55,513 nucleotides of DNA, from positions 1 to 55,513 of the forward strand of contig JAGWPW010000039.1 in NCBI GenBank assembly GCA_028870315.1. Direction: 5' to 3'. The notes beneath the pieces are model-generated. The model had not been told where the DNA came from, ran no database searches, and saw only the letters and a list, made by a program, of their open reading frames with translations. This document shows positions 34,024-42,881 of the stretch, piece by piece; positions within the stretch are counted from its first letter, which is position 1, and each line of letters starts with the position of its first letter. This DNA is from Sphingomonadales bacterium. Its GTDB lineage: Bacteria > Pseudomonadota > Alphaproteobacteria > Sphingomonadales > Sphingomonadaceae. The position numbers were made by a program, and so were the translations under genes.

Positions 34024-35790
34024 ATGACCGATTGCATCCCGCGCATCGCCGATCTTGTCGGGTTTGCGCCGGGCGAAGGCGGCGCCTCGCTCGCCCGCGG
34101 CATCGCGCTGGCCGACGAGCCCGGGATCGGCGCGCAGACCATCCCGGGCTATCTTGCCGAACTGGTCGCGCGGCATGGCCCGGCCGAGGCGGTGGTGCTC
34201 AACGCCGGCGGCGCGCGTATCGCCTGGAGCTATGACGACCTGGGCGCGCGCGCCGCCGAAGTCGCCCGCGCGCTGATCGCCACCGGCCACGGCAAGGGCG
34301 AGCGCGTCGGGCTGTTGATGACCAACCGGCCCGAATTCCTTTCCGGGCTGTTCGGCATTGCGCTGGCCGGCGGGGTGGCGGTGGCGCTGTCCACCTTCTC
34401 GACGCCGGGCGAACTGGCCTATCTGCTCGAAGCCTCGGCGGTCTCGACGCTGCTGTTCGAGGCGCGAGTGGCAAAGACCGATTTCGCAGCGATGCTCGTC
34501 GATCTTGAACCCGCGATCGCCACTGCGCGCGCCGGCGCGCTGCGCAGCCTGCGCTTTCCGTTTCTCACCCGCCTGGTTGCGCTCGATGCGGTCGCGCCCG
34601 GCGGGGTGGCGGGCGCGCCGCACAGGGTGGACACAGGTGGCGCGATCGAAGGCTGGGAGGCATTCGTCGGCCATGGCCGCGATGTCGCACAGGCGCTGGT
34701 CGAGGCCCGGCGCGCCACGGTTGTGCCCGGCGATCCGGGCGGCATCTTCTTCTCCTCGGGCACGACCGGCAATCCCAAGGGCATCGTCCACGAACAGCGC
34801 AGCTTCGCCATCCAGTGGTGGCGCTGGCCGCGGGTCTTTGCGATGCGCGAGCCGGTGCGCGCCTGGACCGGCAACGGCTTCTTCTGGTCGGGCAATGTCT
34901 CGATGGTGGTGGGCAGCGCGCTGTCGACCGGCGGCACGGTGGTGCTCCAGCGCTTCTTCGAGCCCGACGAGGCGCTGCGGCTGATCGCCGGGGAACGGGT
35001 CAGCTTCGCCAATGGCCGCCCGCATCAATGGGCGCGGCTGCGCAGCGCCGCGGGCTGGGCGGCGGCCGATCTGTCGAGCCTGCGCCATGCGACCTACAAC
35101 GAGCTGCTGCGCGACCATCCAGGCTTTTCGAGCGACTGGCACCTGCCGATGTCCTTCGGCACCACCGAGACGATGTCGATCTGCACCTCGCTTTCGGCCG
35201 ATTACCCGCCCGAGGCCTATCAGGGCAGCTTCGGCGTGCCGCTGCCCGGCAACACGCTCAAGATCGTCGATCCCGAAACCCGCGCCATTCTCCCTGTCGG
35301 CGCGATCGGCGAGACCTGCATCAAGGGGCCGACGCTGATGTCGGGCTATCTGGGCAAGACCAGCGAGCAATGCTTCGATGCCGAGGGCTTTTATGCCACC
35401 GGCGATGGCGGCAGCCTCGATGCGCAGGGCCGCTATTTCTGGGCCGGCCGGCTTACCGACATGATCAAGACCGGCGGCGCCAATGTCGCGCCCGAGGAGA
35501 TCGACCGTCTCGTCGCCAACTGGCCGGGGGTGAAGCGCTGCCAGACGGTCGGCGTGGCCGATGCGCTGCTCGGCGAGAAGGTCGTCACCTGCATCGTCCC
35601 GGTCGATGGCCATGCGATCGACACCGCGGCGCTGGGCGAATTTCTCAAAAGCCGGCTCGCCTCGTTCAAGCAGCCGCGCCGCATCCTTGTATGCAGCGAG
35701 GCGGATTTCGCGCTGACCGGCAATGAAAAGATCAAATCCGCCGCGATCCGCGCCCTGGCCGAACGCAGGCTCGCGGGCGCGGCCGACTGA
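34024..35790 (+). CDS. AMP-dependent acyl-CoA synthetase/ligase
   Basis: A 588-residue ANL-superfamily adenylating enzyme that joins a carboxylic acid to CoA via an acyl-AMP. Signatures are the P-loop-like FFSSGTTGNPKGIVHEQ near residue 245, SFGTTETMS near 380, YATGDGGSLDAQGRYFWAGR near 460 and the terminal Lys in LTGNEKIKSAAIR. ATG with AAGGAGAAG nine bases upstream. It converges on the FAH-family gene. With the divergent dehydratase it suggests CoA-linked catabolism of an unknown acid. Confidence 0.92.
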   Translation: MTDCIPRIADLVGFAPGEGGASLARGIALADEPGIGAQTIPGYLAELVARHGPAEAVVLNAGGARIAWSYDDLGARAAEVARALIATGHGKGERVGLLMTNRPEFLSGLFGIALAGGVAVALSTFSTPGELAYLLEASAVSTLLFEARVAKTDFAAMLVDLEPAIATARAGALRSLRFPFLTRLVALDAVAPGGVAGAPHRVDTGGAIEGWEAFVGHGRDVAQALVEARRATVVPGDPGGIFFSSGTTGNPKGIVHEQRSFAIQWWRWPRVFAMREPVRAWTGNGFFWSGNVSMVVGSALSTGGTVVLQRFFEPDEALRLIAGERVSFANGRPHQWARLRSAAGWAAADLSSLRHATYNELLRDHPGFSSDWHLPMSFGTTETMSICTSLSADYPPEAYQGSFGVPLPGNTLKIVDPETRAILPVGAIGETCIKGPTLMSGYLGKTSEQCFDAEGFYATGDGGSLDAQGRYFWAGRLTDMIKTGGANVAPEEIDRLVANWPGVKRCQTVGVADALLGEKVVTCIVPVDGHAIDTAALGEFLKSRLASFKQPRRILVCSEADFALTGNEKIKSAAIRALAERRLAGAAD

Positions 35791-35793
35791 CCC

Positions 35794-36639
35794 TCAGCCG
35801 GCGCGGGCGTGCGGCGACAGCACCACCGGCACGCGCATCTCGCCCAGCGTGTCGATGGCGATGCGCATGACATCGCCGACCCGCAGCGGCCCGACGTCCG
35901 CCGCCCCCGACATCACGACATCGCCGGGATGGAGCGTCATCGCACTCGAGGCGAAGGCGATCATCTGCGCCGGGCTGCCGGTCAGATCGGCGAAGCTGCG
36001 TTCGCCGCGCAGCTCGTCATTGACCCAGAAGCGATAGGAGAGCGCCGAGGGATCGGGCACCTCGTCGGCGGTGACCAGCGCCGGGCCGAGCGTGCCATAG
36101 CTGTCGAAGCTCTTGCAGAAGGCGTAATCCTCGTGCTCGCGCTGAAGCGTGCTGTCGAGCCCGCAGCAATAGCCCGCGACATGATCCAGCGCGTCGGCCT
36201 CGGCGACGTTGCGGCAGGTCGTGCCGATGATGATCGCGAGTTCCGGCTCGTGCAGCGTGACCCGGTCGGGCCAGGCGATCTGCAACCCGTCGCCTTCGCC
36301 GGCAGCGGCGCTCGCCGCCTTGCCCATGAAGCCCATCATCCCGAAGGGCGCGCCGTGGTGCTTCCAATTGCCCGCGCCGCAGACGAACTTGCCCGGATTG
36401 GCCACCGGCGAGAGCAGGCGCACCTGCGCCCGGCTGATGGTTTCGGCGCCGGCGGCGATCGCCGCGATCCGCGCGCGCACCGCGGGCAGGCCGGCGATCA
36501 GCTGGTCGCCGGGCGGCAGCGGCCAGCGCTGCGGCGCCAGCACTTCGGTGGCGGCGGTGACATCGCGCACCGTCCCGCCTTCGAGCAGCCCCAGCCGCGG
36601 CGTGCTGTCGCCATGGCGCGTGAACCGGCAGATATGCAT
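35794..36639 (-). CDS. Fumarylacetoacetate hydrolase-family protein
   Basis: A 281-residue FAH-superfamily enzyme. The metal-binding core is HEPELAIIIGTTCRNV with DSYGTLGPALVTADEVPDP and LHPGDVVMSGAADVGPL. Family members cleave C-C bonds or isomerise and decarboxylate ring-fission products. The gene lies 12 bases after the transglutaminase-like gene on the same strand. Confidence 0.88.
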   Translation of the reverse strand: MHICRFTRHGDSTPRLGLLEGGTVRDVTAATEVLAPQRWPLPPGDQLIAGLPAVRARIAAIAAGAETISRAQVRLLSPVANPGKFVCGAGNWKHHGAPFGMMGFMGKAASAAAGEGDGLQIAWPDRVTLHEPELAIIIGTTCRNVAEADALDHVAGYCCGLDSTLQREHEDYAFCKSFDSYGTLGPALVTADEVPDPSALSYRFWVNDELRGERSFADLTGSPAQMIAFASSAMTLHPGDVVMSGAADVGPLRVGDVMRIAIDTLGEMRVPVVLSPHARAG

Positions 36640-36651
36640 CGCCTCTCTCCG

Positions 36652-37719
36652 TCAGGCCGGGATTTCGCGCGAATCGATCCGATAGGCAAAACGCGGGGGA
36701 TCGAGGCAATCGCAGACCATGCCATCGTGTTCGCCCGCGGGATACATCAGGAAATGGGCATCGGGCTTGTGGCTCGCGCCCGGCAGCGCCAGCCCGGTTG
36801 CCGAATTATATGCCCCCCAATTGCTTTCCCAGGCGCCGAACAGCCGTTCGCCCAGAGCCCTGACCGGTGCGCTGTCGGGGGCGAGCCCTTCTTCGAGAAT
36901 TGCCTTGCGCACATCGGCGGGATCGACCGCCAGCCAGCCCGCGCCGTCGATCCATGCCTCGGCGCGACAGTGCTGCGCGCCCGTCACGTCGCCACCGCGG
37001 CCAAGCGAGGGGAACAGCGCCGAGGGCGCCAGCCGCAAGCCATAGACATCGCGCGCCGGCAGCCCGGCGGCGCGGCACAGCGCGACCATCAGGCTGCTGA
37101 TGTCGGCGCATTTCCCGCCCAGCCTCCCGCTTGTCAGCATGGCTGCGACATCGCCGGTGCCGCAGCCGCGCACGGCCGGATCGCGCCAGCTCTGCGCCAC
37201 CACCCAGTCGTAGATCGCGCGCAGCTGTTCCTTCGGATCGCGCCGCGCGCCGATGATCGCCCGCGCGGTGTCACGGACGATGCCATCGGTCGGGATGCCG
37301 GGCGCAGGCGCGGTCCACAGCGCGCGCGCGGCGGGCGGGAGCGGCCCTGCGGCGCGGACGGGGGGGCTGCGCTCCCAGGTTGCCAGCCGCTGGCTCAGCA
37401 CCAGCCGCCGCGCGCCGGGCTGGCGCGCATCCCAGCGCGCGTGGAGCAGCGCCGCGCCGGTCCGCGGGTCCCGCCACAGCGTGACCGCGGCATCGCCCTG
37501 CCATTGCGGCACATCGGCGCGCTGGCAGGCGGGATCGGTTTCGAACAGCGGCAACCACAGCTGCACCGCCCGCGCATCGGGGCCAAGGTCGACGGTGGTG
37601 GTGACGACGAACTGCCGGGCCGGCGCCGCCCCTGCCATCGCCATCACCGGCGCCGGTGCCGCAAGCCCCGCCGCGAGCGCTGCGCCATGCCCCAGAAACC
37701 CGCGCCGACCGATCGCCAT
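36652..37719 (-). CDS. Exported transglutaminase-like protein (Tat signal)
   Basis: A 355-residue protein with a twin-arginine signal (GRRGFLGHGAALAAGLA) and a transglutaminase-like domain carrying the Cys in LGGKCADISSLMVALCRAAG, the His/Arg region QHCRAEAWIDGAGW and the Asp in VDPADVRK, a likely Cys-His-Asp triad. Bacterial members usually act as proteases or amidases. ATG at 37719 with GGGAGAG directly before. Co-directional with the FAH gene, but a shared role is unclear. Confidence 0.85.
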   Translation of the reverse strand: MAIGRRGFLGHGAALAAGLAAPAPVMAMAGAAPARQFVVTTTVDLGPDARAVQLWLPLFETDPACQRADVPQWQGDAAVTLWRDPRTGAALLHARWDARQPGARRLVLSQRLATWERSPPVRAAGPLPPAARALWTAPAPGIPTDGIVRDTARAIIGARRDPKEQLRAIYDWVVAQSWRDPAVRGCGTGDVAAMLTSGRLGGKCADISSLMVALCRAAGLPARDVYGLRLAPSALFPSLGRGGDVTGAQHCRAEAWIDGAGWLAVDPADVRKAILEEGLAPDSAPVRALGERLFGAWESNWGAYNSATGLALPGASHKPDAHFLMYPAGEHDGMVCDCLDPPRFAYRIDSREIPA

Positions 37720-37861
37720 GCCATACTCTCCCACGCCGTTGCTGTACGCTAGTTCAACATGCAGGGGCGATGCAAGCCGGCGCCTCTTGCATCCTGGGGC
37801 GAAACGCGCTTGGACAGGCGCAAGCAGCGCTGACCCCGTGGTTCAGCAACGGAGAGCGCCG

Positions 37862-38782
37862 GTGCGGCCATTGAAGAATCCAGGCGAAATCACGGTCATC
37901 GGCGGCGGGCTCGCCGGGCTCGCCGCGGCCCGACACGCCGCGCGGCTGGGCCGGCTGGTCACGCTGTTCGAGGGCAGCGGGCTTTATGGCGGCCTCACCG
38001 CGACGCTGGGCGAGGTCGAGGGGCTGGTCACAGCCGGCCATATTTCAGGCCAGGACCTTGCCATCCCGATGCTCGAGGAGGCGCGCAAGGTGGGCGTGCA
38101 GGTGATCGAGACGGGGATTGCCGCGCTCGATCCGGGCGAGCGGCTGGTGCTCACCGACGAGGCGGGAACGCAGCATCATCCCGGCGCGGTGATCATCGCC
38201 AGCGGCGGCAGCCTGCGCAAGCTCGGGGTTCCGGGCGAGGAGGCGTTCACCGGCCGCGGCGTCTCGCGCTGCGCGACCTGCGATGGCGGCTTCTACCGGG
38301 GGCGCGACGTCGCGGTGATCGGTGGCGGCGACGGCGCGGTCCATGAGGCGCTCACCCTCACGCGGTCGAGCCGCAAGGTGTTCATGGTCTGCCGCAGCCC
38401 GATGAAGGCGATGCGCGAGCCGCTCGACCGGCTGGCGGCCTGCGACAATGTCGAATTCGTCTGGGACAGCGAAGTGACAGCGGTGCTGGGCGAGGCTGCG
38501 GTCACCGGTCTCAGGCTGCGCGACCTTCGCCATGGCGGCGAGACGACGCTGGCCTGTTCGGGGGTGTTTCCGTTCATCGGCCTCGTGCCGAACAGCGGCT
38601 TTGTGCCACAGGCGTGGCTGGAGCCGGACCACAAGGTGCGCAGCGATGCGGCGCTTGCCACCGCCGATCCGCGGGTCTTTGCGGCGGGCGCGGTGCGCGC
38701 CGGCTGCGGCGGCACCGCCATCGAGGCGATCGCCGAAGGCATGCGCGCGGCGCTGGCCGCCGCGCGCTACGTGCAGGGGTGA
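37862..38782 (+). CDS. Thioredoxin-reductase-like FAD oxidoreductase
   Basis: A 306-residue two-dinucleotide-domain flavoprotein: FAD motif TVIGGGLAGLAAARHA, redox-active Cys137-Ala-Thr-Cys140-Asp as in thioredoxin reductase, NAD(P) motif VAVIGGGDGAVHEALTL, and the FAD-binding end VFAAGAVRAGCGGTAIEA. It starts at GTG 37862 with GGAGAG nine bases upstream. No thioredoxin gene is adjacent, and divergence from TrxB in the C-terminal GD box (VFAAGAVR in place of VFAAGD) suggests a related reductase with a different partner. Confidence 0.87.
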   Translation: MRPLKNPGEITVIGGGLAGLAAARHAARLGRLVTLFEGSGLYGGLTATLGEVEGLVTAGHISGQDLAIPMLEEARKVGVQVIETGIAALDPGERLVLTDEAGTQHHPGAVIIASGGSLRKLGVPGEEAFTGRGVSRCATCDGGFYRGRDVAVIGGGDGAVHEALTLTRSSRKVFMVCRSPMKAMREPLDRLAACDNVEFVWDSEVTAVLGEAAVTGLRLRDLRHGGETTLACSGVFPFIGLVPNSGFVPQAWLEPDHKVRSDAALATADPRVFAAGAVRAGCGGTAIEAIAEGMRAALAAARYVQG

Positions 38783-38829
38783 ATCGGAAACCGCAGCGCC
38801 GCCGCCGATGAGCCAGCCCCGGGCCGGGG

Positions 38830-39972
38830 TCAGCCGGGCTTTCTGAACGGGGTGCGCTCGCCCAGCATCATCTGCTCGGCGGCGACGCCTGCACGCTCGC
38901 GGGCGAGGAAGTCGGACACCGCCTCGCGAAACCCGTCATGGACGATGTGATGCGCCGAATGCGTCGCCACCGGCGCATAGCCGCGCGCCAGCTTGTGCCC
39001 GCCCTGTGCGCCCGCCTCGACGCGGCTGAGCCCCAGCGCGATCGCCGCGTCGATCGCCTGATAATAGCACAGTTCGAAATGGAGGAACGGCTTGTCGACC
39101 ACCGCCCCCCAGTAGCGCCCGTAAAGCGCGTCCGGACCGATGAAATTGAGCGCGCCGGCGATCGGGGTCTCGTTTGCGAAGGCAAGGACAAGCAGGATCT
39201 GCTCGGCCATCCGCTCGCCGAGAAGGGTGAAGGCCTCGCGCGTCAGATAGGGCCGGCCCCATTTGCGCGATCCGGTGTCCTGGTAGAAGCGCCAGAAGGC
39301 ATCCCAGTGACAGGGGCGCAGTGCATCGCCGGTCAGCGCGCGGATGGTGACGCCATCCTGCGCGGCGGCGCGTTCCTTGCGCAGCGTCTTGCGCTTCGCC
39401 GAGGACAGCGCCGCGAGGAAATCGTCGAAGCATTGGTAGCCGCGGTTTTCCCAGTGGAACTGGAGGTCGCTGCGCAGCAGCCAGCCCGCGTCCTCGAAAT
39501 GCGCGCATTCGTCGGAAGCGATGAAGGTCGCATGCGCCGAGGACAGCCGCTGCTGTTCGCACAGCGCCTCGGCGGCGCGCAGCAACGGCAGTGCCAGCGC
39601 CGGCTCGCGGGTGAGCAGGCGCGGCCCGGTCGCGGGGGTGAAGGGCACGGCGATCTGCAACTTGGGGTAATAGCGCCCGCCGGCGCGCTGCCAGGCATCG
39701 GCCCAGGCGTGATCGAAGACATATTCGCCCTGGCTGTGCTGCTTGAGATAGGCCGGCAGCGCCGCGGCGAGCCGTCCGTCGGCCCCGGCAATGGTGATCG
39801 GCGCCGGGATCCAGCCGGTGCCTTCGCCGACGCTGCCCGAATCTTCCAGCGCAGTGAGGAAGGCATGCGAAACGAAGGGATTGCCCGCCGCCAGCGCGTC
39901 CCATTCCGCCGCCGGCAGCGCGCCGACCGAGTCGGCGATCCGGGCGGTGATCGCCTGCCCGCTGCCGCTCAT
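38830..39972 (-). CDS. GNAT-type N-acyltransferase, COG3146/FemAB-like
   Basis: A 380-residue protein of the COG3146 (DUF482) group: an N-terminal region with NPFVSHAFLTALEDSGSV and a GNAT-like second half (LGLSRVEAGAQGGHKLARGY). These are annotated as peptidoglycan-linked or unknown N-acyltransferases. Its ATG overlaps the stop of the upstream GDPD gene by four bases; the order is RidA, GDPD, GNAT. Confidence 0.85.
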   Translation of the reverse strand: MSGSGQAITARIADSVGALPAAEWDALAAGNPFVSHAFLTALEDSGSVGEGTGWIPAPITIAGADGRLAAALPAYLKQHSQGEYVFDHAWADAWQRAGGRYYPKLQIAVPFTPATGPRLLTREPALALPLLRAAEALCEQQRLSSAHATFIASDECAHFEDAGWLLRSDLQFHWENRGYQCFDDFLAALSSAKRKTLRKERAAAQDGVTIRALTGDALRPCHWDAFWRFYQDTGSRKWGRPYLTREAFTLLGERMAEQILLVLAFANETPIAGALNFIGPDALYGRYWGAVVDKPFLHFELCYYQAIDAAIALGLSRVEAGAQGGHKLARGYAPVATHSAHHIVHDGFREAVSDFLARERAGVAAEQMMLGERTPFRKPG

Positions 39973-40739
39973 GGCAGGCCCGCGCCTTCGGCGATCGGCG
40001 CGTCCGCCAGCGCCAGCGCGCGCGCGCGCAATTCGGGCGAGCGCACCGTCCAGCTCACGAGCGGCAGCCCGCGCGCGCGTTGCGCCGCCGCGAAGGCGCT
40101 CGGCAGGTCGCGGATGTCATAGGCAAGGAAATCGGCGCGCGCGCGCCACAAGGCGAGGTGGCGCGCAATGTCGCCGCCGCGCCCGCTTGCCTCCTCGGTG
40201 ACCACCAGCCCGCGCGCCAACGCCGGCGCGTGGCGCGCGAACCAGCCGGGCGCGCGCGGATCGAAGCTCATCACCGCCACCTGCCCGCGATAGGCGGCGA
40301 GCGCGCGCCGCACCGCCGCGCACAGCCGCGCGATCGGCCAGCGCCGGCGCGATTTCAGCTCGATCAGCAGCGGCACCTGCCCGGCGACCTGGTCGAGAAG
40401 CGCGGCAAGCGTCTGGATGCGATCGCCGCCGCCGGCCAGCGCCAGCGCGGTCAACGCCGCCGCCGGGCGGTCGATCACCGCGCCGCTGTTGCCGGTCATG
40501 CGTTCGAGCGTGAAATCATGGAACACCACCGCGTCATCGTCCGCGCTCAGCTGGACATCGCATTCGATCCCCAGCCCACCGGCGATGGCGCGGGCAAAGG
40601 CGGTGGCCGAATTTTCCGCCGCGCCCGGTCCGTGCCGCCCGCGATGCGCGAAGCAGGCGCCGCGCAGCCAGCCGATGCGCGCACCCGCGGGCGGCGGCGC
40701 CAGCCAGCGGTCAAGCGGGGCGAATGGCGACAAGCGCAT
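39969..40739 (-). CDS. ugpQ: Glycerophosphodiester phosphodiesterase
   Basis: Hydrolyses glycerophosphodiesters to glycerol 3-phosphate and an alcohol. The 256-residue protein has FAHRGRHGPGAAENS, the metal motif ECDVQLSADDDAVVFHD and LLIELKS. No signal peptide, so cytoplasmic UgpQ-type. ATG at 40739 with GGAGG three bases ahead, inside the 3' end of ridA (29-base overlap). Confidence 0.9.
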   Translation of the reverse strand: MRLSPFAPLDRWLAPPPAGARIGWLRGACFAHRGRHGPGAAENSATAFARAIAGGLGIECDVQLSADDDAVVFHDFTLERMTGNSGAVIDRPAAALTALALAGGGDRIQTLAALLDQVAGQVPLLIELKSRRRWPIARLCAAVRRALAAYRGQVAVMSFDPRAPGWFARHAPALARGLVVTEEASGRGGDIARHLALWRARADFLAYDIRDLPSAFAAAQRARGLPLVSWTVRSPELRARALALADAPIAEGAGLP

Positions 40740-41169
40740 CGACCTCCACCGCCGCGCCCAGCGGCAGCACCGGCACCCCGACCGCGCTGCGCGCATGCTT
40801 GCCGGCCTCGCCGAACACCGCCTGCATCAGCTCGGACGCGCCGTTCGCGACCCGGGGCTGATCGGTGAAGCCCGCGCTGCTGCTGACGAAGACGCCAAGC
40901 TTCACCACCTGCTCCACCCGGTCGAGCGAGCCCAGCGCCGCCTTGAGCTGGGCGAGCAGCATGATGGCCGAAGCGCGCGCCGCCGCCGCGCCGGCTTCGA
41001 GCCCGACATCCTCGCCCAGCCGGCCGGTGACGAGCGCGCCGTCGATGAACGGCAATTGCCCCGAGACATGCGCAAACCCGCCGGCGATGACCACCGGCAC
41101 ATAGGCGGCCACCGGCGCGGCGGGTGCGGGCAGGGTGATGCCGAGTTGGGCGAGGCGGGCTTCGATCAT
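40711..41169 (-). CDS. RidA/YjgF-family protein
   Basis: A 152-residue Rid protein that would hydrolyse reactive enamines and imines formed by PLP enzymes. The conserved end HARSAVGVPVLPLGAAVEVD includes the Arg of the active site, and the N-terminal region (VPVVIAGGFAHVSGQLPF) fits the family. Longer than the archetype (~130), matching COG0251 subgroups of alphaproteobacteria. Confidence 0.9.
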   Translation of the reverse strand: MIEARLAQLGITLPAPAAPVAAYVPVVIAGGFAHVSGQLPFIDGALVTGRLGEDVGLEAGAAAARASAIMLLAQLKAALGSLDRVEQVVKLGVFVSSSAGFTDQPRVANGASELMQAVFGEAGKHARSAVGVPVLPLGAAVEVDALVAIRPA

Positions 41170-41227
41170 GCAAATCCCCGAAGAGAGAGTGAAAAATCAT
41201 AGACGCCCGGCGGCTGGGGCCTTTGCA

Positions 41228-41842
41228 TCAAATCCGTTCCAGCACCCAGGGCAAGGCGGTTTGCCAATCATCGATCCTTGCATGCGCATGGCCGGCGCGA
41301 TGCGCGCAGGCGATATGCGGCGCGATCAGCGGCTCGCCGCACAGATGCAGCCGCGTTACCTCGGGCGTCTCGCTTGCGGCGCTGCCGTGATGCTGCGCGA
41401 GATCGTCGATGAAGATCGTCCGGCTCGGCGCATATTCGCCGATGATCGCCCTGATCTTCGGCCCTTTCGGCCCCTGGTTGGTGAAGACGCGCAGCGGCAG
41501 CCCATGGGTTTCGAGCTGGCGGCTGCGCTCGGCCTGATGATGATCGAGCAGATTGGTGAGGACGACGACATCGGCGTGGCAGGCAAGCTCGCCGATCGCC
41601 GCGACCGCGCCGGCGATCGGCGACTGGCGGTGCATCGCGTCGTCGAAGAAGCGGTTGAGAAGCCGCCAGACCTCCTCGCGCTCGACAAGCGCGCCGCTCT
41701 CGCGGTGGCGTAGCGCATGGGTGAAATCGGCGCTGCCCAGTTCGAAAAGCACGCCATGCTGCTCGGCGAGCCAGTCGCGAAACGGCACCACCATATGCAG
41801 CAGCACCTCGTCGCAATCGCTGATGATGAGCGGCCGGTTCAT
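41228..41842 (-). CDS. HAD-superfamily hydrolase
   Basis: A 204-residue HAD protein with motif I ISDCDEVLLHMV (Asp9 nucleophile, Asp11; Glu-Val in place of Gly-Thr), motif II VVLTNL, motif III Lys in GPKGPKIRAI and motif IV TIFIDDLAQH. Probably a phosphatase of unknown substrate. Its ATG overlaps the stop of the DUF3572 gene. Confidence 0.88.
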   Translation of the reverse strand: MNRPLIISDCDEVLLHMVVPFRDWLAEQHGVLFELGSADFTHALRHRESGALVEREEVWRLLNRFFDDAMHRQSPIAGAVAAIGELACHADVVVLTNLLDHHQAERSRQLETHGLPLRVFTNQGPKGPKIRAIIGEYAPSRTIFIDDLAQHHGSAASETPEVTRLHLCGEPLIAPHIACAHRAGHAHARIDDWQTALPWVLERI

Positions 41843-42108
41843 GCCAGCGCCTCGCCGGCGCGGACGAGCGCCATCGGGCTCACCCCCAGCGCTTGCGCCG
41901 CCGCGACGAGATCGGGCTCATGCGCGGCGAGAAAGTCGAGCACCGCCGCCTGCACCGCGCGCGTGCCGAGGGCGGCGCGCAAGCCATCGGGGTCAAGCCC
42001 GGTCAGCGCGAGGAAGCGGTCGGCACGCGGCTCCTCGCCCAGCAGCCAGCCGAGCGCGGCAAGCGCGAGCGCGCCGGGGTCAGGATCGGGATGTCGATCG
42101 CGCAGCAT
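41839..42108 (-). CDS. DUF3572 family protein
   Basis: An 89-residue helical protein (DPGALALAALGWLLGEEPRA...FLALTGLDPDGLRAAL) of the DUF3572 family of alphaproteobacteria; the function is unknown. ATG at 42108. It diverges from the DivK gene by 38 bases and overlaps the HAD gene downstream. Confidence 0.85.
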   Translation of the reverse strand: MLRDRHPDPDPGALALAALGWLLGEEPRADRFLALTGLDPDGLRAALGTRAVQAAVLDFLAAHEPDLVAAAQALGVSPMALVRAGEALA

Positions 42109-42146
42109 GTTCAAGACTTTTGGCGGCAGGGGCGATAGGAGGGGCC

Positions 42147-42518
42147 ATGGCAAAGCGTATCCTGGTTGTCGAGGACAACGATCTCAACCGCAAGCTGTTC
42201 TGCGAGGTCCTCAAGAGCCAGGGCTTCGCGGTAGAGCCGGTGGCCGATGGCGCCGAGGCGCTCGAACGCGCGCGCCAGTTCGTCCCCAATCTCATCATCA
42301 TGGACATCCAGATGCCCAATGTCTCGGGGCTCGACCTCATCGAGGCGGCGAAGGGTGATGCGATGCTGCGCGCGATCCCGGTGCTGGCGGTGACCGCCTA
42401 TGCCGGCAAGGGCGACGAGGAACGCATCCGCGACGCCGGCGCCGAGGGCTATCTTGCGAAACCGGTGTCGATCGGCCCGTTCATGGCGGCGGTGAAGGCG
42501 CTGCTCAGGGCCGAATAG
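42147..42518 (+). CDS. divK: Single-domain response regulator, DivK-like
   Basis: A 123-residue CheY-like receiver without an output domain. Acidic pocket VVEDND, phosphorylated Asp53 in LIIMDIQMPN, Thr in VTAYAG and Lys in YLAKPVS. The sequence closely follows DivK, which relays cell-cycle polarity signals through DivJ and PleC in Caulobacter. AGGAGG lies four bases before the ATG. No pleD follows; the next genes make sphingolipid. Confidence 0.9.
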   Translation: MAKRILVVEDNDLNRKLFCEVLKSQGFAVEPVADGAEALERARQFVPNLIIMDIQMPNVSGLDLIEAAKGDAMLRAIPVLAVTAYAGKGDEERIRDAGAEGYLAKPVSIGPFMAAVKALLRAE

Positions 42519-42635
42519 CAGCGCGCCGGCCGCCTTCGCGCCGGGTCGCGGGGGCGCGGCGCTTGACAAGTGCCGCCCGCGCCCCTTTTGCGCCGCAATC
42601 GCCGGCAATAGCGCCGGCAGCAACAGGAGCTCATC

Positions 42636-42881
42636 ATGGACCGCGCCGCAACCGAGGCGAGGATCGCCACGCTGGTCACCCCCTTCAACAAGAAGGGCGC
42701 CGTCATCACCGATGCCTCGACCTTCGCGGGCGATCTCGAATTCGACAGCCTCACCGTCATGGATTTCGTCGCCGCGATCGAGGATGAATTCGACATCATC
42801 ATCAGCATGAACCAGCAGGCCGAGATCGAGACCTGGGGCCAGCTTGTCGATGCCGTCGTGAAGCTGACGCACACCGCATGA
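42636..42881 (+). CDS. Acyl carrier protein for serine palmitoyltransferase
   Basis: An 81-residue type II acyl carrier protein with the phosphopantetheine Ser38 in LEFDSLTVMDFVAAIEDEFD. Its stop overlaps the start of the serine palmitoyltransferase gene (ATGA), the arrangement known from sphingomonads where this dedicated carrier presents the fatty acyl chain to SPT. AGGAGCTC lies just before the ATG. Confidence 0.93.
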   Translation: MDRAATEARIATLVTPFNKKGAVITDASTFAGDLEFDSLTVMDFVAAIEDEFDIIISMNQQAEIETWGQLVDAVVKLTHTA

